Of a stretch of 64,000 bases of DNA, positions 38,301 through 44,114 are shown one piece after another. The stretch lies in the NCBI GenBank assembly GCA_013398015.1, contig VZRR01010248.1, positions 248,001 through 312,000 of the forward strand, given 5' to 3'. The notes beneath the pieces were generated by a model that saw nothing but the letters and a program-made list of their open reading frames with translations, searched no databases and was not told the origin of the DNA. The first letter of the stretch is position 1. Each line of letters opens with the position of its first letter. Source of the DNA: Oreocharis arfaki. Its lineage: Eukaryota > Chordata > Aves > Passeriformes > Paramythiidae. The translations under genes were made by a program, and so were the position numbers.

Positions 38301-39736
38301 GCAAAGCTGCTTTTCTCCAGAATCTGTAGACTCTGGAGTTCTTTCCTAAGCAGACACCACAGTGTTTCAGAGAGGCTGCCTTTCTGCACTGATATACGTT
38401 CCTGTGGGTTTAGTTTTTATCCATTCCAGCTCTCCTTATAATTCACTGCATCTCTTTGAGGATGTAGTCAGGGTTGGCTGCCACATGATTTTTCTGCCAG
38501 CAATATGGAGTCTGTGGCGTGGAGACTGGCCGGCTTTCCTTAAGCCTGATGAGGAGCACTCTCACATAATTCCTATTGCCTTGCCCTCCCAGCCTAAGCC
38601 TTCACCAGGTGCCTTGACTTTGCCTAGTTTAGAACAAGGACTGCATTCAAGCCTCATGTCCTTTCCCCTCATGGCTTTCCTCTTTCCCTTTTTCCTTCTG
38701 AACCTTATATTGTAAAAAACACCAAACAAACAGTGCAGCACCACAGGCTGATACAGAGCACAAGTGAGCAGCACTGTGATCAATGACCAGTCAGCCATGA
38801 GCAAAGATGAACAAGTGAGTCCTGATAGCACATCCCCCTTTAGGCTGCTGTCACAGCCTTTAACATTCTGGGATGCCCTAGAGCTATGGGCAGAAGTATT
38901 TTAATGGCTGAGTCCTTAAAGAATTCTCTGGTAAGGATCCATTCACAGGGCCTGGAGAAGACACAATTAATACTGGTTCAACGAACTCGATAGACAATGC
39001 AAAATAGTCATTGTTTTCTCTCTCATCAAAACAAGATACCCATGGCTGACTCATCCCCACTCAACCTAAATCAAATTCAGACTCTATTGCAATGCCACAT
39101 CAGCTAAACTATTGAAAGGGAGGTGAGAGGAAAGGACACCTTCTCTTCTGGCAATCTTGTTATTTTGTTCTTTAAATTTGAAACTGTAGAAACTCTGGGG
39201 TGACTGAAAATAGAATTGTGTTTTGGCTGGATATATTCAACTGAAAAAAATCCTCCACACTTACCCAGGCTTTGTGAAATATGAAGGGCTGAACATAAAA
39301 GGAATAAGATTTTTTAAAAATCACTCGAAGCTCAGTCTTGTATTGCAAGACTAACAAGAGCCTAAGATCACATCCTTTTAAAAAATAAAGAAAAACAGAA
39401 ATGGATCATTTCAAGATTGTTTTTCATATGGAAATATTTGTATTGATTTCACTTCTTGGTGCCCAGGAGATACAGGAGCACAGCATCTACAATTAAGAAA
39501 CAAAATAAACAAACACCATAAAAAAGCTCTGCTTCAGAGTTGACACTGTTCACTTTTAACTTTTGAATTTCTTTTTGCAGGGGGATTCAGGTGGCCCTCT
39601 GACATGTGAGGATGGGGACAAGTCGTTTTTGGTTGGTGTAACATCATTTGGAGAAGGGTGTGCACTTCCCGAACGACCAGGAGTGTATGTTCGAGTCACC
39701 ATGTTTGTGGACTGGATCAAAAATATCATATATTAG
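6074..39736 (+). CDS. TMPRSS15: TMPRSS15 (enteropeptidase), exons from CUB1 to stop; 5' part outside window
   Basis: Enteropeptidase is a type II membrane serine protease of duodenal enterocytes. It cleaves trypsinogen after an acidic Asp-Lys peptide and so starts the pancreatic zymogen cascade. Nineteen exons, all with AG acceptors and GT donors except one GC donor, join in phase without an internal stop to about 795 codons, equal to human from CUB1 to the C-terminus. Domain order over the joined protein: CUB1 (residues ~1-119), MAM (~120-301), CUB2 (~302-417), LDLR-A2 (~418-454), SRCR-like (~455-547), protease (~548-795). The activation site is TR|IVGG. The catalytic triad His, Asp and Ser codons are at 34600, 36504 and 39587, and the S1 Asp189 codon is at 37871. 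This is a genomic span with introns; coding segments are listed separately. The membrane anchor, SEA domain and LDLR-A1 exons should lie upstream of base 1, so the promoter is not visible. Recognition rests on exon-by-exon similarity to the recalled human protein. Confidence 0.96.
6183..8877 (+). other. TMPRSS15 intron, CUB1
   Basis: 2.7 kb of AT-rich intron with no CR1 copy and no exon-like segment that keeps phase. Open frames such as 6031-6360 minus are shadows. Confidence 0.8.
8878..8987 (+). CDS. TMPRSS15: TMPRSS15 exon, middle of CUB1
   Basis: The exon starts after ttgccttag and ends before gtaagt. Read in phase it gives VPQGLSIKLNF and DTLSIFEGLG, matching the CUB1 beta-sandwich core. 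The start is fixed by phase: the alternative AG two bases downstream would shift the frame. Confidence 0.94.
8988..9874 (+). other. TMPRSS15 intron, CUB1
   Basis: 887 bp of unique intron sequence; nothing recognised. Confidence 0.85.
9875..10012 (+). CDS. TMPRSS15: TMPRSS15 exon, end of CUB1
   Basis: The acceptor is gttttcag and the donor is gtaagt. The exon encodes LETIYIFSHEATAQF and then GFNATYTAFNASEL, the C-terminal CUB1 strand, nearly identical to the recalled human sequence. Two N-glycosylation sequons (NAT, NAS) are visible. A short TG-rich run starts just after the donor. Confidence 0.95.
10013..11089 (+). other. TMPRSS15 intron, CUB1 to MAM
   Basis: 1.1 kb. A (TG) run with two CG interruptions starts about 15 bases inside the donor (10026-10046). 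The rest is unique sequence without recognisable features. Confidence 0.85.
11090..11239 (+). CDS. TMPRSS15: TMPRSS15 exon, start of MAM domain
   Basis: The exon encodes KINCTFEEGFCFWIQDL and later GPEFDHTFGN. The opening Cys-x-Phe-Glu and the F-C-x-W motif are the MAM domain signature. It ends at TCAG|gtaaga in phase 1 and continues in frame into the next exon. Confidence 0.95.
11240..13486 (+). other. TMPRSS15 intron, MAM
   Basis: 2.2 kb of unique AT-rich intron with a short TA/GATA run near 12790-12815. No coding or repeat-family signal. Confidence 0.85.
13487..13589 (+). CDS. TMPRSS15: TMPRSS15 exon, MAM domain
   Basis: The exon encodes GFYISTPIG, then ERVRILSLPL and CLSFW, the second MAM segment. 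Its donor is the unusual gtattg: phase demands the cut between TTTTG and gtattg, so that the split Trp codon joins YFMYADNV in the next exon. Confidence 0.9.
13590..14037 (+). other. TMPRSS15 intron, MAM
   Basis: A 448-bp intron with an unusual gtattg donor and a good ttccactctag acceptor; nothing else is seen. Confidence 0.85.
14038..14188 (+). CDS. TMPRSS15: TMPRSS15 exon, MAM domain
   Basis: The acceptor is cactctag and the donor is gtttgt. The exon encodes YFMYADNVYRLRVSIS and KEGNYGNNWNYGQVTLNET, the central MAM region, strongly like the mammalian protein. It ends on a complete codon (phase 0). Confidence 0.95.
14189..15424 (+). other. TMPRSS15 intron, MAM
   Basis: 1.2 kb of unique intron sequence; nothing recognised. 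Confidence 0.85.
15425..15566 (+). CDS. TMPRSS15: TMPRSS15 exon, end of MAM and Thr/Pro linker
   Basis: The exon begins VIFDAFKRRGPSDIAVDDI, the closing MAM strand with its typical D-I-A-x-D-D motif. It ends in a linker rich in Thr, Pro and Val that probably acts as an O-glycosylated spacer before CUB2. Two overlapping donors exist (gtaagt at 15567, gtaagc at 15571); only the first keeps phase with the next exon. Confidence 0.93.
17267..17342. repeat. direct and inverted copies of a 12-bp unit
   Basis: The unit tgtatgtcgata occurs at 17276-17287 and 17329-17340, with an exact inverted copy at 17307-17318. The two direct copies also share a preceding aatctactta. The first and inverted copies can form a 12-bp stem with a 19-base loop. 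Confidence 0.9.
17868..17945. repeat. T/G low-complexity tract
   Basis: Long T runs broken by gtggg and ending in a nine-G run and ttttttttt. No feature is recognisable within. Confidence 0.9.
18113..18170. repeat. A-rich low-complexity tract
   Basis: Two long A runs (16 and 17 bases) with a short A-rich spacer. It could be the A tail of an old retrocopy, but no parent sequence is recognisable upstream. Confidence 0.85.
18770..18985 (+). mobile_element. CR1 LINE fragment, 3' end
   Basis: Contains gtcaggcactggaaggggct, agggaggtggtggagtcact, gtccctggaggagttcagg and a tail with ctcagaggtctttttcaacc. It lies in the intron between the MAM and CUB2 exons. Confidence 0.9.
19253..19342 (+). CDS. 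TMPRSS15: TMPRSS15 exon, start of CUB2
   Basis: The acceptor is ctttttcag and the donor is gtaagt. The exon encodes DCGGPVELWEPNTTFSSANF and the following NYPNLAS. DCGG is the classical CUB opening. Confidence 0.96.
19343..20623 (+). other. TMPRSS15 intron, CUB2
   Basis: 1.3 kb of unique intron ending in a small TG run just before the acceptor tattttccag. Nothing else is recognised. Confidence 0.85.
20624..20749 (+). CDS. TMPRSS15: TMPRSS15 exon, CUB2, followed by a GC donor
   Basis: The exon encodes CVWYLNAENGKNIQLHFQ and then DIVEVRDGRGPDSLLL. Phase requires it to stop at TTG G, leaving an intron that starts with gcaagt, a GC-AG intron. The GT a few bases later (gtagta) would break the frame with the next exon. 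Confidence 0.93.
20750..21201 (+). other. TMPRSS15 GC-AG intron, CUB2
   Basis: A 452-bp intron that starts with gcaagt and ends with gaatag. The boundaries are fixed by the reading frame on both sides. Confidence 0.88.
21202..21333 (+). CDS. TMPRSS15: TMPRSS15 exon, end of CUB2
   Basis: The acceptor is gtgaatag and the donor is gtaagc. The exon encodes AVYTEKGPLPDVFSTTNQMT and ends LANFTTGYDL, the C-terminal half of CUB2. One NFT sequon is present. Confidence 0.95.
21334..23713 (+). other. TMPRSS15 intron, CUB2 to LDLR-A2
   Basis: 2.4 kb of unique AT-rich sequence; no repeat family or extra exon recognised. Confidence 0.85.
23714..23824 (+). CDS. TMPRSS15: TMPRSS15 exon, LDL-receptor class A repeat 2
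   Basis: A single exon encodes the whole repeat, from CSVDEHLCG to CEDGSDEAKC. All six cysteines and the acidic calcium cage (C-E-D-G-S-D-E) are present. The short linker seen in human between CUB2 and this repeat (GIPEP) is absent. A CR1 fragment starts about 25 bp past the gtaagc donor. Confidence 0.96.
23847..24070 (-). mobile_element. CR1 LINE fragment next to the LDLR-A2 exon
   Basis: Starts aatcacagaatcatttaggt, then agatcatcaagtccaacc, ctccagggatggtggctcca and ttcctagtatctaacctaa: the reverse complement of a CR1 3' end. Its edge is only about 22 bp from the donor of the upstream exon. Confidence 0.93.
24926..24994. repeat. GATA tetranucleotide microsatellite
   Basis: A perfect GATA run from 24943 to 24985 with degenerate units on both sides, in the intron after the LDLR-A2 exon. 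A good candidate length polymorphism. Confidence 0.96.
26727..26859 (+). CDS. TMPRSS15: TMPRSS15 exon, start of SRCR-like domain
   Basis: The acceptor is ttctccag and the donor is gtgagt. The exon encodes MRLLNGS, then TWHLACADDWNGEISDSVCQ and LLGLG, the SRCR hallmark (W-x-x-x-C-x-x-x-W, then V-C-x-x-L-G). It joins in phase directly to the LDLR-A2 exon. Confidence 0.95.
26860..30580 (+). other. TMPRSS15 intron, SRCR
   Basis: 3.7 kb, the longest complete TMPRSS15 intron in the window. It holds a TA/TG-rich stretch near 28340-28412, a 16-base A run near 29885 and a 65-bp CR1 tail. A cluster of overlapping open frames at 28930-29796 on both strands has no recognisable domain. Confidence 0.8.
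29933..29998 (+). mobile_element. short CR1 LINE tail
   Basis: Only the terminal 65 bp: tagatgacctttaaagatcc, catccaacccaaactg and two copies of a gattctgtgattct-type tail repeat. Confidence 0.82.
30581..30676 (+). CDS. TMPRSS15: TMPRSS15 exon, SRCR-like domain, middle
   Basis: The exon starts after tttgtcccag and encodes DANMSSTVLFTGDGPFATIT and then GGNHSLIFTK. This matches the loop-rich part of the truncated enteropeptidase SRCR domain. An earlier donor-like gtaacc at 30649 lies inside the exon. It would remove conserved residues and break phase, so the gtgggt at 30677 is used. Confidence 0.88.
30677..33951 (+). other. TMPRSS15 intron, SRCR
   Basis: 3.3 kb of unique sequence. A slightly GC-richer block near 32150-32600 carries a 122-codon minus-strand open frame without recognisable features. 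Confidence 0.8.
33952..34001 (+). CDS. TMPRSS15: TMPRSS15 exon, end of SRCR-like domain
   Basis: A 50-bp exon between cattctag and gtaagt. It encodes EQCLDNLVVHLQCNIQ, aligning with the last SRCR strand and its two cysteines. The phases on both sides agree with the neighbouring exons. Confidence 0.93.
34002..34438 (+). other. TMPRSS15 intron, SRCR to protease
   Basis: 437 bp of unique sequence ending in a long T-rich acceptor tract (gctttatcttag). Confidence 0.85.
34439..34613 (+). CDS. TMPRSS15: TMPRSS15 exon, activation site and catalytic His
   Basis: The exon begins SCGKHLA, whose Cys tethers heavy and light chains. It continues to NNQTR|IVGG (Ile codon at 34480), the trypsin-type activation cleavage, then EAWPWIVSL, the His-loop disulfide Cys (HVCGASLV) and WLVTAAHCVYG. 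The catalytic His57 codon is 34600-34602. The activation bond follows Arg; in the human protein I recall Lys. Confidence 0.97.
34614..36364 (+). other. TMPRSS15 intron, protease
   Basis: 1.75 kb holding the duplicated 120-bp block with two N bases and a long A tract. The remainder is unique. Confidence 0.85.
35112..35390. repeat. tandem duplication of about 120 bp with A-tract expansion
   Basis: Copy 1 (35112-35232) and copy 2 (35235-35390) both run from tttaaatattttcca to tacagtagagctttc, with several, mostly transition, differences. An N at 35233 marks the junction. A second N at 35336 lies in the long A tract (about 35317-35367) that copy 2 has gained. Confidence 0.92.
36365..36546 (+). 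CDS. TMPRSS15: TMPRSS15 exon, catalytic Asp and exosite loop
   Basis: The exon follows gtgtag and encodes PSRWQAVLGLYVQSD, IDRIIMNPHY and DSDIALMHL. The catalytic Asp102 codon is 36504-36506. The 95-99 loop reads MTQTK (36483-36497), where human has an Arg-Arg-Arg-Lys run. Only Lys99 of the basic exosite remains. The donor is gtgagt. Confidence 0.96.
36754..36849 (+). CDS. TMPRSS15: TMPRSS15 exon, protease domain
   Basis: The exon encodes DYVKPICLPEKNQ and NCSIAGWGHI, the conserved P-I-C-L-P and A-G-W-G strands of the chymotrypsin fold. The Cys of PICLP is the usual bond partner of the activation-peptide Cys. The preceding intron is only 207 bp. The donor is gtgggt. Confidence 0.95.
36850..37742 (+). 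other. TMPRSS15 intron, protease
   Basis: 893 bp of unique sequence; nothing recognised apart from splice sites. Confidence 0.85.
37743..37882 (+). CDS. TMPRSS15: TMPRSS15 exon, protease domain with S1 Asp189
   Basis: The exon encodes NVLQEAEVPLISNEKCQQWL, then NITENMLCAGY and GGIDSCQ. The Asp codon at 37871-37873 is residue 189, which sets Lys/Arg specificity at P1. The NIT sequon is shared with human. It ends in phase 0 before gtgagt. Confidence 0.96.
37883..39580 (+). other. TMPRSS15 last intron
   Basis: 1.7 kb with a T/G-rich tract at 38046-38116; otherwise unique. The open frame at 38362-38715 has no recognisable domain. Confidence 0.8.
38046..38116. repeat. T/G-rich low-complexity tract
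   Basis: Runs of T separated by gg or gttgg units in the last TMPRSS15 intron. Simple sequence with no other signal. Confidence 0.85.
39581..39736 (+). CDS. TMPRSS15: TMPRSS15 terminal coding exon, catalytic Ser and stop
   Basis: The acceptor is ttttgcag. The exon encodes GDSGGPLTC with the catalytic Ser195 codon at 39587-39589, then VGVTSFGEGCALPERPGVYV, and ends with DWIKNIIY and a TAG stop at 39734-39736. The C-terminal helix and length match the family, so the protease domain is intact. Confidence 0.97.
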   Translation, partial: GDSGGPLTCEDGDKSFLVGVTSFGEGCALPERPGVYVRVTMFVDWIKNIIY

Positions 39737-39836
39737 ATTGATTTTTTCAATTATAGAAATGGAATTCAGATATTAAAAGTAAGACATTGCATAATTATGT
39801 AAACTGGGATGCTATTTCAGCCTCACAGAGAAACTG

Positions 39837-39842
39837 AATAAA
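39837..39842 (+). terminator. candidate poly(A) signal of TMPRSS15 (proximal)
   Basis: AATAAA about 100 bp after the TMPRSS15 stop codon. Further copies at 39944-39949 and 40753-40758 are candidate alternatives. The last is followed by a T- and GT-rich stretch typical of a cleavage site, so it may be the main distal signal. Confidence 0.45.
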
Positions 39843-40752
39843 TATGTAAATCATGGTGAGGAAAACATTGGTAATTTCTGGTTTTTAATAACACCCATGC
39901 CCAACTGAGCACAATATGTCAAAAGAGATGCTGTGTTTTTGTTAATAAATAGTTTTGTCTTTTTTTTTTTTGTTTTATATAACTTTTAGGAAAACAGATT
40001 CTTTGAGCATCAGTGTATTAACTGCAGCCCTCCATCAGTGGAGGGCTTTACAAAGCATGGGCAGTAAAAAAAAAAAATGTTTGCAAACTGTAAATGCTTT
40101 AGTGGAAAAGAATCAAAATTACTAATGTCAGGTGAAATATTATCTGGTTTATGTTTTTACATTGTGTTTTTCAATGTGCAATTTCATATTAATGCATAGC
40201 CAGCTTCTCCCAGCAATCTCTCTGCATATCAAACTGAAGATGTATGTTATCTCTTTAAACTGAGCTCATGGGAATTCCTCTGCCTTGCTTATTACAAAAA
40301 GCTCTGGAATGAGGTTTATGGATTGTACAGAAAGGCTGACCATGGATCATGCTGCTTTCTAATGAATGAACTGAATGTCAGCCAAAAGTTCTCTCTTGTG
40401 TAATGTGTTTGGAATTAATAGAGTTAAAAAAGGATTGAATAGAGCTTTTTAGTTTTCTTTCTAGGCAAGTGTTTGGCAATTATTCAAACAATTATAGAGA
40501 TGTGCTTGCCCACACCCAACCACAGACTCATAACACGGCAACTTCCTCCCATAAAAAGTGATGTTTTTAAAAACATTTGACAATAATCAGTACCAGCTCT
40601 TCCTCGTGAATAATAGTGTTCCTGTATTACATGTTTTTTCTGTATGAGGGATTTTTAATACAGATTTTGTGCTTTGTATAAAAATTAGTGGGGTATCCTG
40701 TTACAGCATTCTTTGAGAATTAATTCCCTTTGGGAAAGAATATGAAAACCAA

Positions 40753-40758
40753 AATAAA
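40753..40758 (+). terminator. candidate poly(A) signal of TMPRSS15 (distal)
   Basis: AATAAA followed within 30 bp by gtgtttatcttcttgag, a GU/U-rich downstream element. It would give a 3' UTR of about 1 kb. Confidence 0.45.
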
Positions 40759-41697
40759 GTGTTTATCTTCTTGAGCTCTTTTATAAATAGGTTTCTATTA
40801 AAATATAATTACCTACTTGCTCAAATGCCTTAAATTCTATGGTGTCTTAGTGTAATATGATGCACTTCTTTATTACTGTTCTCAGACTAGTGAAGAAATT
40901 TAATGTATTTATCATTTCACAGTACCAAAAATACAAAATGCATTCTTACATACTGTGTGAGTGTATCTACGTGTATACATACAGGTGTATGATTGTTGGA
41001 TGAAGCTCCTGGGTTTGGTTCTTGCAACTCTAAATGCAGATATGAAATCCTTGCAAACACAGGTTGGCAGTCACTGATAAAAAAAAACAGGTCCCAAACT
41101 GTTTTCAGGTCTTTGTAAGCATTAGACAGCTAGGTCCAGACCAAAATCTGTAGCTTTATCAAGACACCAAGATCACAAAGAACACAGATAAACACAATTA
41201 TGACAGAGAGAAGGTAAGAAGGTGTTTTAGAAACAGTCTCTCATATGAAACACACAGTCTTTTTAGCATTAAACTATTAAAGTTGCAAATTCTACTTTTC
41301 ATAGTGGACCATTGCTTCTCCTATTACTCTGGAAAGTAGAGCATTTTGCTATCGATATAAATTGATTTGGACGAAAAAATTCCATTAAAATGCTCAAGTA
41401 AAATATGACCTGATTTTTGCATTATTTACCATACATCACTATTGTACATTGTGTTTTAGTCTGGTAATGACATACAAAAGCCAACTGAAAGCAGATCCAG
41501 TCACTAGAAAACATGCTTCCCAGGAATACAGTAAGATATTTTTATTTGTGTGCATTTTCTTGCTTCCCAAAATGCAAAGCATAAATGTATTTTGAGATAC
41601 ACATTGATAAACCACCTCATCAGACTGAAAAAAGTTGTACTATAAACCCTGGCATAAAGAGATATAGCATATAAACTATTTTAATTTTAGAAGCCAT

Positions 41698-41703
41698 TTT
41701 ATT
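41698..41703 (-). terminator. candidate poly(A) signal of CHODL
   Basis: TTTATT on the plus strand is AATAAA for the minus-strand gene, about 2.3 kb past the CHODL stop codon. A second copy is at 41541-41546, and the variant ATTAAA lies nearer at 43499-43504. Which one is used cannot be told from sequence. Confidence 0.3.
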
Positions 41704-44029
41704 TCAACTAATTATTATCTAGGTAAAAACTAACATAACCTCAGTCAATCACATTCTAGCCTTTGGTCTACATCCATGGGGTCAGTTGCCAGCAAAATAA
41801 CCTGTGGAGAAACCAGTCAATACTATGTTAAAACACTTGAGAAAAACAGATTATTTGCAGTTGAGTCAGCTCCAAGATGCTTTGAAAGAGAGGATGGATA
41901 TGGTGATATATATGGAAATATTTTGTCCCAATAACCAGTATTTCTTATTTCTACATAAAATCTGAGTGGACTACAACAGAAGCACTGGATGCCACTTCCC
42001 CTCCCGGCTTCACACAGAGTTTGAGACAGGTCTGTGCTGATGCCTGCCCAGCCACCATTTTCACTCTGTAAAAAACACTCCTGAAGGTATTTCAGGAGTG
42101 ATTCTCCTGAATAGCAGCATTCTCCTAATTGCTGCTTCAAAATCACTTCTGCTGCTATTAAAATCCATGATATTGATAGTGATTTTACATGTCCTTTGGA
42201 AGTATGAAGAAATAGTTAATCCTTAAGTTAAAGGGAATAAATCCTTCAAGACCATAAAAATGAACCAAGTTCTTTTTACTACAACTATTCCTAAGAATGA
42301 GGTATCTCTTCCCCTCAGCTGAATTAAGCACTATTATGTCAGCACTAAAACAATTCTTGTCTTGGTGATCATTTAGGATCACAGTATTTTCTCACTGCAA
42401 AGGAAACTGAAGTAGAGGATTGAACAAAGAAAGAAGTTGCTACTGACTGGAAGAACGATAGAATATTTTAAGTAGGAATAACAAACAATATTTAACCTGA
42501 ACTACAGGAGGAGGTTTCTCTGAAAAGGAAGGAAAACCACTGCTTAACAGCAGCTTCCAAAAGTGCTTCAGCAACTAATTGCACAATTAGTATTAACGGT
42601 ATTGAACTTTCAAATATTGTTTCTGTACTCAGAAAAATTGAGGCACATTTGTGTCTGAAGTGATGTGGTGAACATCAGCCAGCACAGTGCAGGCAACCCA
42701 TCAGCTCTGCTTCAGTCCGTCTCTCCCCGACATCCACCCAGTGGTAGTTCTGACCCCGTGGTAAAGCCAGCAAGGTTGAACTCAGGCTCTTGAACTCCTG
42801 CTGCAACAGCGGTAAAATCCCTTAACCTTTTGCTCTGACACCAGATTGTCACCAACAAATCAACGAGAGTGCAACTGCCACCACCCCAGGCTACTCCCAA
42901 TGACTGGCACAACCATTCTTAAGGCACAGAAAGCTCTTAAGGAACCAAAGAGAATGGACATTAATGATGTTAATCATAACTCTAAAAGACAACTTTAAAT
43001 GCAACACAGTTACCTCTAAATCTATTCATCAATTAATATAATAAATGCTTTTCTAGATAACAGTCTGAGTAATGCTGGAATCAATCTATTAGTGCCACTT
43101 TCAAGAAAAAACCTTTGTCTTCTCTTTGTTCCAATACTACATTATTCCTAACAAACTATTAGCTATATTTAAATGACCTTTAATATCTTTTTACATAGAC
43201 TTACTGAAACAGTAATTTTAATCTTAAACTCTTGCCCACTGCGATTTTTTTCCATCAAAAAAAATATTTTACTTAAGTAACAACTAATAGCTGCCTTTAA
43301 AGGACACACCATTAATGAGGTATCACTTTCCAAGTTATTTATGTTGACCTCAGGCCAATATGACAAAAAGTTATAGTCATTCCCTGGCAAAAGGAATTCA
43401 TTCTATGACAGCAAAGGACTTTGAAGAATCCTTGAATTTTGCCATGTCAGGTTGATGTCACAACATGGTGGCTGTTTCTGCCAGCAGCCAAGTCAATATT
43501 TAATAAAATAGTATTTGTTCCCGAGGTTGTAAAACTGTATTAAGTGTGCAAATAAATACTAAACAAATGTTTTGTATCAAACTTTTATGCAAAGATAAAT
43601 AATTGTTACACTGTAAAATTGTCAGTTCCATTTACTGTACATTGACTAGGATACAATGCATGAGAGACTAAAAGAAACAGAGGAGGTTTGTTTAACTACA
43701 AACAGTCGTAAAACTGACATACATTGTGGATATTTCCCCATAAAAACTTCAAATGCTCTGTTCATTTCATTGCTCACAACTAGCTAACTTACATCTCTTA
43801 GCAAAATAAACACATACCCTTTGTTTAGCATGGCATATTTTGTTACTGAATTAATAAACAAACATTATATAAAAATGATCTGAACATTTGCCTCAAGGGG
43901 GAGCTTACAGTTCATTCTTGTAGATCCTTTGCATTTTCAAGCCATTCCAAGCTAATGTTCTTTGACGACATTATAATACAGCCTCACTGCAAAAATGTTA
44001 TTTTTGTTTTGTTTTCAGTCAGTCAATCA

Positions 44030-44114
44030 TTATACCTCCATGCTACTGTCCTTCCTAGGCGTCTTTGAAATCCATAGTGTGGACTGGTTTGGACTGGTTT
44101 TTGTTCTTCCTTTA
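44030..44114 (-). CDS. CHODL: CHODL terminal coding exon, cytoplasmic tail
   Basis: The acceptor is ttttcag on the minus strand. The exon encodes KGRTKTSPNQSTLWISKTPR, then KDSSMEV and a TAA stop at 44032-44030. The tail is basic and matches human closely. A 10-bp tandem repeat (plus-strand ggactggttt twice, about 44081-44100) lies inside the coding sequence. Confidence 0.95.

Larger units (their letters stand above)
39737..44029. other. convergent intergenic region with both 3' UTRs
   Basis: AT-rich sequence between the stop codons of the two tail-to-tail genes. It holds the TMPRSS15 3' UTR at its left end and the CHODL 3' UTR at its right end. I see no other coding exon and no CR1 copy. 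The open frames here (for example 41823-42146 minus) lack recognisable domains. Confidence 0.8.
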
